30,599 nt of DNA from an uncultured Fusicatenibacter sp. (lineage in GTDB: Bacteria; Bacillota; Clostridia; Lachnospirales; Lachnospiraceae): assembly GCA_902493585.1 (NCBI GenBank), contig CABUPZ010000029.1, forward strand, positions 1 through 30,599. Direction: 5' to 3'. Under the pieces are notes generated by a model that worked only from the letters and a program-made list of their open reading frames with translations, ran no database searches and was not told where the DNA came from. The position numbers were made by a program, and so were the translations under genes. Of the stretch, positions 7,646 to 15,783 are shown piece by piece; position 1 is the first letter of the stretch; the number at the start of each line of letters is the position of its first letter.

Positions 7646-8989
7646 TCAATCCCGTGTCAGTTTTTTCACCCAATTACCATAATTCACTTCCAGAAATGCC
7701 GGAATACATTTAAACACCTGATCCGCGTTCAAGCAGCACACAACGGCCACCGGCGACGCTTCCACCACAAACGCCATAACCAAAGACAGCGGGATCACGA
7801 TACACCAGATACTGATCAGATCCATCCGCACCACGAACATCGCATTTCCTCCGCCCCGGATGATGCCGTTGTTCGTCGGCATCTGGTAGGACATCGTCAC
7901 GCAGATCACGCTGAGAATGATCAGGAAACTGTTCGCCATCTCCCTGGTCTCCGGTGACAGATCATAAAGATTCAGAACCGGTATCCGCAGGAAAAACAGA
8001 CAGATACCAGATACCAGTCCGATCACTACAAACATCTTCTGAAGCCGCCGGGCATACAGCCGCACACGGCTCATATCTCCCTCTCCGATCGTCTTTCCGA
8101 TCAGCACCGAAGCCGCAGAAGACGCTCCCACCGCCATGGATTTTACCATCAGGAACAGATTGGACGCCGCGCTGTTTGCCGCGATCGCCCGCGCCGTCAT
8201 ATGTCCAAGGATGGCCGTCTGCATCGCTGTGTTGAGTCCCCACAGTCCCTGCACCACCAACATTGGCAGTGTTGTCTTATAATAATCTTTGCGCAGAACC
8301 CTGTCTGTGTGAAAGTAATCGCTGATCCGCATCTTCAGATTCGGCTCCTTTTTCAGCACATACCAGACAGCCACCACACACTCGATGATCCTTGCCACAA
8401 GCGTTCCGATTGCCGCGCCGGTGACTCCAAGCTGCGGCGCGCCGAATCTTCCGTAGATCAGCACATAATTGATACAGCAGTTGATCACCAGTGTTGAAAC
8501 GGACAGATAAAATGCAATCTTCACGATCTCAACACTGCGGAGCGTGGCAAGCAGGATGGTTGTCACAGCAAAAAACAGGTAGGTAAAACGGATGACCGCC
8601 AGATATTTCACACCTTCGGCAATGATCGCCTCATCCGTCGTAAACAGTCTCACTGCCTGATGTGGAAACAGGCTGACTGCCAGAAACAAAATCAGAGCAA
8701 ACGCCAGACCCGTATGCATCGCTGTCGCCGCAATTTTTTTCACCGGTCCGATCTGCTTTTTGCCCCAATACTGGCTGCAGAAAATAACCATTCCGTCCCC
8801 GGCAGCCATTAAAAGCTGCTGGTAGATAAACTGGATCTGATTGACCGCCGCCACACCGGACAGGGCAGTTTCGCTGTAAGCTCCCAGCATGATATTGTCC
8901 GCCAGATTGACGCTCAGAGCGATCACATTCTGGAAGACCAGCACGAGATACATTGCAAAAAAAGTTCGGTAAAAATGTTTATCTTTCAC
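7646..8989 (-). CDS. MATE family efflux transporter (second copy)
   Basis: A second MATE exporter, 447 aa and about twelve hydrophobic segments, from a different subgroup from the one at 1173-2531 (its N-terminus reads FYRTFFAMYLVLVFQNVIA). The NLADNIMLGAYSETALSGVAAVNQ segment corresponds to the family's first-repeat signature. It starts with GTG, preceded by AAAGGAA at a suitable distance. nth follows 11 bases downstream and the kinase gene ends 78 bases upstream. The exported compound is unknown. Confidence 0.87.
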   Translation of the reverse strand: MKDKHFYRTFFAMYLVLVFQNVIALSVNLADNIMLGAYSETALSGVAAVNQIQFIYQQLLMAAGDGMVIFCSQYWGKKQIGPVKKIAATAMHTGLAFALILFLAVSLFPHQAVRLFTTDEAIIAEGVKYLAVIRFTYLFFAVTTILLATLRSVEIVKIAFYLSVSTLVINCCINYVLIYGRFGAPQLGVTGAAIGTLVARIIECVVAVWYVLKKEPNLKMRISDYFHTDRVLRKDYYKTTLPMLVVQGLWGLNTAMQTAILGHMTARAIAANSAASNLFLMVKSMAVGASSAASVLIGKTIGEGDMSRVRLYARRLQKMFVVIGLVSGICLFFLRIPVLNLYDLSPETREMANSFLIILSVICVTMSYQMPTNNGIIRGGGNAMFVVRMDLISIWCIVIPLSLVMAFVVEASPVAVVCCLNADQVFKCIPAFLEVNYGNWVKKLTRD

Positions 8990-9030
8990 GGTTTCATTTC
9001 CTTTGTCCTATCGTATTTTTCGCAGTTTTT

Positions 9031-9064
9031 CTTCTTTATTTTACTGCTTTGTACTGTTTTGTAC
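9031..9064. repeat. Ten-base periodic repeat upstream of MATE gene
   Basis: The gap between the kinase and the second MATE gene contains TACTGCTTTG then TACTGTTTTG then TACC, units repeating every 10 bases, preceded by related TTTACTG. On the minus strand this places short A-tracts in helical phase just before the MATE gene. It may be a bent-DNA or operator element. Confidence 0.3.
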
Positions 9065-9067
9065 CAT

Positions 9068-9577
9068 TCATCCCAGTTCCTCTGTTGCCCGCAGAATTTC
9101 CCCTGCGGTCTCCTGCTGTGAGAATCCAGATACATCAATCTTTCTCGTATTCAGCTTTTCATACAGAGGGAGTCTGCTTTTGCTCCGCTCCAGCACATCC
9201 TCCGTCCGCAGTCCCGTCTCAATGTCCTTTCGAATACGCTTTTCCAGTTCTTCCAGGGCACAGACGAGTGAAATGCTGTAAACCTGACATTCCCCGACGT
9301 CCAGTTTCCGGAGGATCTCATCGATGATCCCCTGTTCATGCATTACCCAACAGAATACAATATTTTCATACGCGCTGCACCGGAGAAAATTGTTAAGAAG
9401 AAAGCAGATATTTTCCATCACCATCGCTTTCGTCTCGTCATTTACCTGAAACGGCTCCATGTCCCAGCACCAGTCCCCGTCCAGAAACACACAGTTGGGC
9501 AGCTGCCTTTTCAGGATCTGACAGACCGTGGTTTTTCCCACACCCATAGTTCCTCCGATCAGATATAGTCGCTTCAT
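9068..9577 (-). CDS. P-loop kinase-like ATPase
   Basis: A 169-aa cytoplasmic P-loop NTPase. The Walker A motif GTMGVGKT (residues 9-16) follows an N-terminal beta strand. FLDGDWCWD supplies a possible substrate-binding or catalytic aspartate near residue 40. An arginine-rich LEKRIRKD segment later on resembles the lid of small-molecule kinases. It resembles the AAA_18/nucleoside-kinase-like group, but the substrate is not recognisable. GGGAGG lies 6 bases before the ATG at 9577, an internal in-frame start relative to a longer ORF. It follows the ThrE-like pair by 49 bases on the same strand and may share their transcript. Confidence 0.7.
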   Translation of the reverse strand: MKRLYLIGGTMGVGKTTVCQILKRQLPNCVFLDGDWCWDMEPFQVNDETKAMVMENICFLLNNFLRCSAYENIVFCWVMHEQGIIDEILRKLDVGECQVYSISLVCALEELEKRIRKDIETGLRTEDVLERSKSRLPLYEKLNTRKIDVSGFSQQETAGEILRATEELG

Positions 9578-9626
9578 TTCTTCCTCCCAAACATTCTTTC
9601 CTGCCGCCATATCTTTGCCTTGCCGT

Positions 9627-10100
9627 TTACCTCTGCGGTTCTGAGGTTATTTTCCTGCCCGAAAGTCGGCGGAACAATCCCTGGGGAAGTTCAAACACCA
9701 TCAGGATGCCAAGAACGATCGCCACCGCTATTTTTAAAGTCAGAAACCCTCTCTGCCCCGCCTGCTCCAGTTCATTGGTCACAACATAATAGGCCGTCCA
9801 GTAGATTCCTGTCCCCGGAACCAGCGGAAAGATCCCGGAAATCAGGAAGACCGTTACCGGACAGCTCCTTTTCACCGCAAAAAGCCGTGACAGGAATACC
9901 ACCACAACATTGGCAAAAAAAGTTGCGATCGGCTCGGAACACCACAGCAGAAAGATCTCATAACATACCCATCCGGTTCCACCGATCAGCCCGCACAATC
10001 CGTAATATTTTCTCGGCACCTGAAACAACAGGGCAAAAGCCATCGTTCCAATGCACGCCGCAAAAAATTCCCATAGAATCCTCACACTCAAAGCAGCCAT
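9627..10100 (-). CDS. Threonine/serine exporter, small membrane subunit (ThrE C-terminal half)
   Basis: A roughly 157-aa membrane protein of the ThrE_2 (DUF3815) family, which supplies the second set of transmembrane helices to split threonine/serine exporters. Features are an initial hydrophobic segment with FALLFQVPRKYYGLCG, a middle FLISGIFPLVPGTGIYW motif echoing the IPLVPG motif of the partner, and a basic tail. The start is uncertain: ATG at 10100 abuts a GGGAGG with no spacer, whereas TTG at 10091 has that site 9 bases upstream and overlaps the stop of the partner gene, which suits translational coupling. The partner is immediately upstream. Confidence 0.78.
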   Translation of the reverse strand: MAALSVRILWEFFAACIGTMAFALLFQVPRKYYGLCGLIGGTGWVCYEIFLLWCSEPIATFFANVVVVFLSRLFAVKRSCPVTVFLISGIFPLVPGTGIYWTAYYVVTNELEQAGQRGFLTLKIAVAIVLGILMVFELPQGLFRRLSGRKITSEPQR

Positions 10101-10870
10101 CCTCCCGCAAAATGATGCCATCCCATCATGACCAGACCGACGCCCATGGCAATGCAGAACGTCACCAGCAGAGCATCCAGCATCCGCACCGCACCGGCGA
10201 TATAATCTTCATCCGCAATATCCCGGATTGCAGTGGTAAACGCCACGCCGGGTACCAGCGGAATGATCGAACCGATGATCATTTCTCCCAGATGGTGTCC
10301 GATCCCACACTGATACAGCACAATACCAAACAGAGTCACCAGCGCGCCGCCGGAGATATTTGCCGCGATTTTGGAAAGCCGCCCACGCGCCAGATACAGA
10401 AGATACAGATACAAAACAATCCCTGCCGCAAACGCCGCCAGACTGTCCACCGTATCTCCGCCGAACAGAAAACAAAAACAGGCGCTGCCCACTCCGGAGG
10501 CAAGAACCTGATGGCTTTTTGGCTTTGGCGGCATTTTCTGAATCTCGACCAGCCTCTCTCTTGCCTGCGCGGGTGTATGTTTTCCTTCCACGATTTCCCG
10601 GGAAAGCTGATTGACCGCCGTCACCCGGTCCAGACGGACTGCGCTCAATGGAATATGACGGACTCTGGCAAAGTCCTGCTCCCTGTCGCTCCCTGCGGTA
10701 AGAAAAATTCCGCTGCTCAGCACAAAGGCATCGCTGGATTCCACACCGTATGCCCTGGCAATCCGGAAGATGGTCTCCTCCACCCGAAAAATTTCAGCGC
10801 CGCTGGCAAGCAGGATATCCCCTGCCAGCGCAGCCACATCCAGCGCTTCACGCCTGTCTTGTTTCTCCAC
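10088..10870 (-). CDS. Threonine/serine exporter, large subunit (ThrE N-terminal half, DUF1212)
   Basis: A 260-aa protein with the cytoplasmic DUF1212 domain (ASGAEIFRVEETI, then the LSAVRLDRVTAVNQLSREI block) followed by about five transmembrane helices including GSIIPLVPGVAFTTAIRDI. With the adjacent small subunit it makes up the equivalent of the single-chain ThrE exporter of Corynebacterium. The start is taken at the GTG at 10870, 8 bases past GGAGG. Longer in-frame reading to a TTG at 10924 would overlap the predicted -10 box. The real substrate in this organism is inferred only from the family. Confidence 0.83.
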   Translation of the reverse strand: MEKQDRREALDVAALAGDILLASGAEIFRVEETIFRIARAYGVESSDAFVLSSGIFLTAGSDREQDFARVRHIPLSAVRLDRVTAVNQLSREIVEGKHTPAQARERLVEIQKMPPKPKSHQVLASGVGSACFCFLFGGDTVDSLAAFAAGIVLYLYLLYLARGRLSKIAANISGGALVTLFGIVLYQCGIGHHLGEMIIGSIIPLVPGVAFTTAIRDIADEDYIAGAVRMLDALLVTFCIAMGVGLVMMGWHHFAGGWLL

Positions 10871-10902
10871 TTCTTTTTCCTCCGTCTCTCCCAATTGATT
10901 GC

Positions 10903-10931
10903 AGTATAGCACGAGATTCTTCAATCAACAA
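10903..10931 (-). promoter_or_regulatory. Promoter for ThrE-like operon
   Basis: TTGTTG (10931-10926) and TATACT (10908-10903) are 17 bases apart on the minus strand, about 35 bases before the GTG start. Confidence 0.6.
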
Positions 10932-10947
10932 CTGCTTTTCTCATAAC

Positions 10948-10993
10948 AAATGAGGATATTTTTCCCTCCGGTGAAAGAAAAATATCCTCATTT
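10948..10993. terminator. Terminator of phosphonate-type transport operon
   Basis: A perfect 17-bp inverted repeat, AAATGAGGATATTTTTC (10948-10964) and its complement (10977-10993), with a 12-base loop. It lies 18 bases past the stop of the last permease gene. The stem itself ends in T-rich sequence on both strands. Confidence 0.75.
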
Positions 10994-11011
10994 CCATTGA
11001 AATTCCATTCG

Positions 11012-11854
11012 TTATGCAAATTTTTTCTTAATTCTCACAAATACACGTTCAATGCAGTACGCCACCAGGAACACCAGCAAAATGGCAACCCCTGCGGTTC
11101 CGTAATCATACCCCTGCAGACTGTTGGAAATGACATAACCGATCCCGCCGGCTCCTACCATTCCAAGGATCGCGCATTCGGAGAAGTTTGTTTCCAGACG
11201 CATGCCCGCCCAGGCTACGATCTGGGACAATGCAGCCGGAAGGATTGCATTCATAAAGATGCTCAGCCGGCTGGTTCCCGTCACCTCCAGAGCCTCAATC
11301 GTCTCATCGGAGATACTCTCAAAACTCTGGGCAAAAGACTTGGTAAAGAACGCTGTCGTATGGACACATAAGCCTGCCACACCGGCTTCCGGACCCATTC
11401 CCAGACACACCAGCATGAGCAAAACCCATACGGGAGTAGGTACAGCCCTTAAGAATGTGAAGAAAGACTGAGTCACCACAGATAACGCCGGAATGCGGAA
11501 CACATTTCTCGCCGCCAGCATTCCAAAAACAACGCCAAGGATCAGACTGTACAAAAGGGAAAGTACCGCGATGGAAATCGTCTCAACCAGAGAGGAAAGG
11601 ATCAGGTCCATATTGGTAAAATCCAGATGTGCCAGTTCCCAGAAAATCCCTCCGATCTCCGGAATACGAGACGCCATTTTCAGCCAGTCGATTTCCAGAT
11701 AAAGAAGACTGAGCACAGTCAGCGCTACCGTTCCGATCAGAAATACAGGGATAAACCTGTTCCGCTGCTTACATTTCACCGGAATCCTTGCGGCTTTTCC
11801 GGTTTTCTTTTGTTTCGTCCTTATGTCCGATATTCTGTTTGCATTCCTATTCAT
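11012..11854 (-). CDS. phnE: Phosphonate-type ABC permease (PhnE-like, second copy)
   Basis: A 280-aa inner-membrane permease of the PhnE type in the BPD_transp_1 family. A basic N-terminal tail (rich in K and R) precedes about six transmembrane helices. The coupling region that contacts the ATPase contains EALEVTGTSRLSIFMNAILP, and FSECAILGMVGAGGIGYVI is the usual PhnE signature. Its ATG overlaps the TGA of the preceding permease gene (ATGA), implying coupled translation and a heterodimeric channel. AAGGAG precedes the start. Last gene of the operon. Confidence 0.87.
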   Translation of the reverse strand: MNRNANRISDIRTKQKKTGKAARIPVKCKQRNRFIPVFLIGTVALTVLSLLYLEIDWLKMASRIPEIGGIFWELAHLDFTNMDLILSSLVETISIAVLSLLYSLILGVVFGMLAARNVFRIPALSVVTQSFFTFLRAVPTPVWVLLMLVCLGMGPEAGVAGLCVHTTAFFTKSFAQSFESISDETIEALEVTGTSRLSIFMNAILPAALSQIVAWAGMRLETNFSECAILGMVGAGGIGYVISNSLQGYDYGTAGVAILLVFLVAYCIERVFVRIKKKFA

Positions 11855-12651
11855 TTCAAGATCTCCTTTCGGAGTTTTCCGGTAATCTGGTCCACAACAA
11901 TAACCATAACAGCAATCAGCAAAATAATGCTCAGCGCAATATCATATTGGAAACTTTTGATATAGGAGAACAAGGTCAGTCCTACACCGCCGCCTCCAAC
12001 CATCCCGACGATCGTCGACGCCCTGATATTCACCTCCACACAGTAAAGAAACCAGGACAGGAAACCGCTCAGGCAGGATGGAAGGATCGCCTGGGAGACG
12101 CGCTGCGGAAAGGTTGCCCCTACCGCCTGGAGACTTTCCACACAGTCCTGAGAAACATCCTCCATCGTTTCCACAAACGCCCGTACCATAAAAGCAAAAC
12201 TTGTAATGCACAGGGCGACAAATCCTACTCCGGTTCCGATTCCCAGAGAAGAAAACAGAATAAACGCCCACACCAGAGCCGGGATATTCCGAAGAAACGT
12301 TGCAAATCCCCTGACAAATTTCGCAGCCTTTGGAAAGGGAGACACTTTTTCGCTTCCAAACAAAGAGACGAAAAATGCCAGCACCGCCGCAATCGTCGTC
12401 GCGGACATCGCCAGCGCCAGTGTTACCAGCACGCTGGATAATACCCCCGGAATCCGGCTTGCCTTCGGCAGCGCCGGAGGAAGGAAGTCCTCGGTAATAA
12501 ATTCCCAGAAAGCGTCTCCATTTGCAATCAGAGTCATTACATTAAAATTGGTGAGAAAGCTGCATACAACAAAGAGAAGCACTGCCACAATCAGGAACCC
12601 GGTATACAGCCGTTTTAAATCACGCGCAATCAGCGGTATCCTTTTCGTCAT
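11851..12651 (-). CDS. phnE: Phosphonate-type ABC permease (PhnE-like, first copy)
   Basis: A 266-aa PhnE-type permease with about six transmembrane helices, the EAA-like loop CVESLQAVGATFPQRVSQAI and the RASTIVGMVGGGGVG signature. The start is set at 12651, with GGAGG 8 bases upstream; the gene overlaps the end of the ATPase gene by 32 bases. It and the next permease are clearly related but divergent, so they are an old duplication acting together, not a recent copy. The membrane role is firm; substrate specificity is inherited from the context. Confidence 0.87.
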   Translation of the reverse strand: MTKRIPLIARDLKRLYTGFLIVAVLLFVVCSFLTNFNVMTLIANGDAFWEFITEDFLPPALPKASRIPGVLSSVLVTLALAMSATTIAAVLAFFVSLFGSEKVSPFPKAAKFVRGFATFLRNIPALVWAFILFSSLGIGTGVGFVALCITSFAFMVRAFVETMEDVSQDCVESLQAVGATFPQRVSQAILPSCLSGFLSWFLYCVEVNIRASTIVGMVGGGGVGLTLFSYIKSFQYDIALSIILLIAVMVIVVDQITGKLRKEILK

Positions 12652-13426
12652 CTGCATTTCCTCCAATCATCAGGTTTTCCCTGGAAGTTCCATAAATCCT
12701 CTCGATCATTTCATCACTGAGCAGTTCCGGAGAACCGTCGAAAACGATCTCGCCTTTGGACAGTCCGATAATACGGGTCGAATATTTCAAAGCCACATCC
12801 AGCTGATGCAGGTTTACAATACACGCGATATTTCTTTTCTGCGTCATATCGTGCAGCAGTTCCATGATCGTCTTTGCGCTGGACGGATCCAGCGAAGCAA
12901 TTGGCTCGTCACAAAGCAGAAGCTTCGGATTCTGCATGATCGCGCGGGCAATTCCCACTCTCTGTTTCTGTCCGCCGGACAGGTCGGACGCCCGGTTATA
13001 GCTGAATGCTTCCAGTCCCAGTTCCTTCAGCAGATCCAGCGCTTCCTGCTTGTCCTGCTCGCTGTATCTTCCGAATATCCCTTTCAGCCCGCTCATATAC
13101 CCCAGACGTCCATGAAGCACGTTCTGAAGGACCGACAGACTGTATACAAGATTGTAATTCTGGAAGATCATGCCTACTTTTCGGCGCTGTTCCCTCAGCT
13201 TTTTTCCACACTGATCCGATACCGGCTGTCCGTCCAGATAAACAGTGCCTCCGCTGATGGGGATCAGCCGGTTAATCGCACGCAGAAGCGTTGATTTTCC
13301 CGATCCGGAAGGACCGATGACAGAAACAAACTCCCCCTCCTTCACCTCCAGGGAAACTCCGCGAAGGGCGTGTACACCGTTAGGATACTCTTTGGATACC
13401 TGATCAAATTTCAAAATCGTTTTCAT
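12620..13426 (-). CDS. phnC: Phosphonate-type ABC transporter ATPase (PhnC-like)
   Basis: A 268-aa cytoplasmic ATPase powering the importer. Walker A is GPSGSGKST, the Q-loop is VGMIFQNYNL, the ABC signature is LSGGQKQRVGIARA, Walker B is LLLCDEPIASLDP and the switch histidine lies in IVNLHQLDVAL, a motif typical of PhnC proteins. The segment RLGYMSGLKGIFGRYSEQD is also typical of PhnC. AGGAG precedes the ATG. It sits 26 bases after the binding-protein gene. All catalytic motifs look intact. Confidence 0.92.
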   Translation of the reverse strand: MKTILKFDQVSKEYPNGVHALRGVSLEVKEGEFVSVIGPSGSGKSTLLRAINRLIPISGGTVYLDGQPVSDQCGKKLREQRRKVGMIFQNYNLVYSLSVLQNVLHGRLGYMSGLKGIFGRYSEQDKQEALDLLKELGLEAFSYNRASDLSGGQKQRVGIARAIMQNPKLLLCDEPIASLDPSSAKTIMELLHDMTQKRNIACIVNLHQLDVALKYSTRIIGLSKGEIVFDGSPELLSDEMIERIYGTSRENLMIGGNADDEKDTADCA

Positions 13427-13452
13427 TGCATTTCTCCTGTCTCCATCACTTA

Positions 13453-14391
13453 TCAGAATTCATTAATGATCTTGTTCAGTTCGATAATGTCCTCATAGTC
13501 GCTCATATCACATTCGATAAAACGTGCTCCCGGAATCTTGATCACATCGGTAAAATACTGTTCGTTGTCATACGATGTCAGGAACTCGGTCAGCTGATCT
13601 CTCGCCTCCTGATCCACATGCTCTCCCACTACCATGGCTTCTGCCGGGATTGCTCCTGATTCATGGATCACTTTCACATCTCCTTCTGCTGCATTTCCAT
13701 TTGCGATCTCAGATGCCAGAATCTGATCGGAAATCGGAACCACGTCCACATCTCCCTTGATCACCGCCTGAAGTCCTGCCTGATGGGAACCGGAGAAACT
13801 GACCGCCTCAAAAAAGTCTCCGTTGGTATGCAAAAGGTCCGTGTTCAGATCCTCGTCCGGAAATGCCTGGATGATTTCCGCCGTAGGAACCAGGTTTCCG
13901 GAAGTGGAATCCGGGTCAACAAACGCCATCGTCTTGCCTTTGATATCTTCGATTGAATGGATCTCATCGTTGCTGCTGTTTGCAATCAGTACCGAATGAT
14001 AGATGGCTTTCTCAGGATCACCGTCCTCCGCTTTCATGACGATCGGTTCCAGATCCGTTCTCTCTACTCCCAGTGCCAGCGCCTGAGATCCCATGTAAGC
14101 CATATCTGCTTTTCCCGTACGAAGCGCCTCAATGATCGCATTGTAGTCACTTGCCTGGATCTCCTCCACCTCACATCCCAGCGCTTCGGAAAGATCTTCC
14201 GCCAGACCGTTGCGGGCATCCGCGCTCTCGGTCGTCGATTCATTCGGTGCGTATGCGATGGTAAATACACCGTCCTCTCCGCCGGCGCCTCCTTCCTCTG
14301 TGTTTCCCTCTCCATTACCGCATCCGCCAAGCATGGATACTGTCATTAACGCCGTCAGTGTCACTCCAACAAATTTACGATTATATTTCAT
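13453..14391 (-). CDS. phnD: Phosphonate-type substrate-binding lipoprotein (PhnD-like)
   Basis: A 312-aa extracellular solute-binding lipoprotein. A short signal peptide ends in the lipobox LGGC, with the lipidated cysteine at residue 24, followed by a low-complexity acidic/glycine linker. The mature part has the PhnD-family fold signatures IAYAPNESTTESADARNGLA, DMAYMGSQALAL and TMAFVDPDSTSGNLVP; the serine/threonine cluster in the last corresponds to the phosphonate-oxyanion-binding loop of PhnD. Related proteins bind phosphonates, phosphite or similar oxyanions. Its ATG overlaps the stop of the alcohol dehydrogenase gene (ATGA), so the two are translationally coupled, tying that enzyme to the imported compound. 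Confidence 0.88.
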   Translation of the reverse strand: MKYNRKFVGVTLTALMTVSMLGGCGNGEGNTEEGGAGGEDGVFTIAYAPNESTTESADARNGLAEDLSEALGCEVEEIQASDYNAIIEALRTGKADMAYMGSQALALGVERTDLEPIVMKAEDGDPEKAIYHSVLIANSSNDEIHSIEDIKGKTMAFVDPDSTSGNLVPTAEIIQAFPDEDLNTDLLHTNGDFFEAVSFSGSHQAGLQAVIKGDVDVVPISDQILASEIANGNAAEGDVKVIHESGAIPAEAMVVGEHVDQEARDQLTEFLTSYDNEQYFTDVIKIPGARFIECDMSDYEDIIELNKIINEF

Positions 14392-15563
14392 GATGCTTCT
14401 CCTCCCAGAATATCTGCAATTTCATTTTCCTGTGCCGGATAGATGGACTCCAGAATCGTTCTGATGTTATCTGAAGTGATTTCCACCGGATTGTTGTCGG
14501 CACGTCCTTTTGTCATCCCAAGCTCTGCCAGTCGCTGCAGGTCTTCCGCCCGAACTCCCCATTCCTGAAGAGAGACCGGCTGACCGGAGCGTCTGAGCCA
14601 GCTGTTGACCCTGCTTTTCAGCATGTCCGCATCCTCCACTCCGAGAGTTTCCATCAGTGCATCCAGATCCTTTACACTGGATGCATTCATCTGAAGCACC
14701 GGCGCCAGCAGCATACTTACCGCGGCTCCATGAGGGATTCCATAATGCATGGTCAGCGGATAGGAAATCGAGTGACAGGCGGTCGTCCTGGTATTGCTGA
14801 ACGCCATTCCCGCCAGCATGCTTCCTTCTGCCATCGCGTCATGGGCTTCCTTCTTTCCGGATAACAGTGCTTCCATATTTCCCATTATAATCCGGACAGC
14901 CTGAAGAGCCAGCGCCCTTGACACACAATTTGTCCCTTTCGCCCAATAGCTTTCCACCGCATGTGCCATCGCGTCCAGGGCGGAAGACACCGCCAGTTTC
15001 AGCGGCATTCCTTCTGCCAACTGCGGATCCACGAACGCTGCATAAGCGTAATTTTCCTGATTCTCCACCGAACGTTTCACATCCATGACCGGATCCCAGA
15101 TGGTTGCCCAGCAGGTTACCTCACTGCCGGTTCCTGCGGTAGTCGGAACCCCGATCCAGCGAGCCGACAGGCTGCCGTAATTTTTACTCAGGATCAATTC
15201 CCGCAGCGCATCCGTATCGGCTATTTCTTTTCCATAGAGACAGCACAGGGATTTTCCCACATCCATAATGCTGCCCCCTCCAACCGCTACGACAACCTCA
15301 GGAGAAAACTCCCTGGTCTGCTCATAGGTTTCATAAAGCTGCTCTACCGTCGGATTGGACGCCTGAAAAAGAACCGTTCTCACATCAAACATCCTCCCTG
15401 GCTGCTGCAGACTGGAAAAAACAGACCTTGGAAGCGCCTGTTCACTCCACACCAGGAAAAGCACTTTCCTCTCCTTCAGATTCATTTCTTCTAAAAACTC
15501 AGGTAACTCTCCGATGCATCCAGCACCTTGAATCGTGTGCACCGGATTATAATATTGATTCAT
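14388..15563 (-). CDS. Iron-type alcohol dehydrogenase, hydroxyethylphosphonate dehydrogenase/phosphonoacetaldehyde reductase-like
   Basis: A 391-aa group III alcohol dehydrogenase. GGGS at 95-98 binds NAD(P), and metal ligands D197, H201, H264 and H278 are present. Subfamily marks point to the hydroxyethylphosphonate dehydrogenase/phosphonoacetaldehyde reductase branch: YYNPVHTIQGAG at the start, GTGSEVTCWATIWD, HAVESYWAKGTN and NTRTTACHSISYPLTMHYG. Such enzymes interconvert phosphonoacetaldehyde and 2-hydroxyethylphosphonate. Here the gene is first in an operon with a PhnCDE-type importer and overlaps the binding-protein gene by 4 bases, so oxidation or reduction of an imported phosphonate is likely. 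A sulfonate analogue (isethionate/sulfoacetaldehyde) is the main alternative. GGAGG lies somewhat far (about 13 bases) from the ATG. Confidence 0.82.
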   Translation of the reverse strand: MNQYYNPVHTIQGAGCIGELPEFLEEMNLKERKVLFLVWSEQALPRSVFSSLQQPGRMFDVRTVLFQASNPTVEQLYETYEQTREFSPEVVVAVGGGSIMDVGKSLCCLYGKEIADTDALRELILSKNYGSLSARWIGVPTTAGTGSEVTCWATIWDPVMDVKRSVENQENYAYAAFVDPQLAEGMPLKLAVSSALDAMAHAVESYWAKGTNCVSRALALQAVRIIMGNMEALLSGKKEAHDAMAEGSMLAGMAFSNTRTTACHSISYPLTMHYGIPHGAAVSMLLAPVLQMNASSVKDLDALMETLGVEDADMLKSRVNSWLRRSGQPVSLQEWGVRAEDLQRLAELGMTKGRADNNPVEITSDNIRTILESIYPAQENEIADILGGEAS

Positions 15564-15585
15564 TTTCTTTTTGCTTCCTCCTGCA

Positions 15586-15613
15586 TTATGCTTCTTTTTG
15601 CTGTTTTATGCTT
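15586..15613. repeat. Tandem TTATGCTT repeats in operon leader
   Basis: TTATGCTT occurs at 15586-15593 and 15606-15613, exactly 20 bases (two helical turns) apart, with the related TTATTCGCTTA at 15616-15626. They lie just downstream of the predicted start of transcription of the phosphonate-type operon, a position from which the DeoR protein could block transcription. Confidence 0.45.
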
Positions 15614-15633
15614 TTTTATTCGCTTATAATCGC

Positions 15634-15663
15634 ATTATATACCGCAAAAACAAGCATCCGCAA
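15634..15663 (-). promoter_or_regulatory. Promoter of phosphonate-type operon
   Basis: On the minus strand TTGCGG (15663-15658) is followed 18 bases later by a perfect TATAAT (15639-15634). Predicted start is near 15627, about 65 bases before the dehydrogenase start. Confidence 0.55.
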
Positions 15664-15720
15664 GCAAGCTTCTGTGAACTGTCTGTAAAAATTTCGTAAT
15701 GTACGAATATCTTCAGACAT

Positions 15721-15761
15721 AAAAAAAGGTATCTCAAATGCCTGTCCGCTCTTGAAATACC
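15721..15761 (-). terminator. Terminator after DeoR gene
   Basis: On the minus strand TTGAAATACC-type sequence (15752-15761) pairs with GGTATCTCAA (15728-15737), one mismatch, and seven T residues (15727-15721) follow. It separates the regulator transcript from the operon promoter downstream. Confidence 0.7.
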
Positions 15762-15783
15762 CTTTTCAATCTATAAAAACCGG

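Noticed and set aside
9620..10909. Long plus-strand ORF (429 codons) opposite the ThrE-like genes
   Set aside because: Composition rich in H, R, S and P without motifs; both antisense genes have clear family features and ribosome binding sites.
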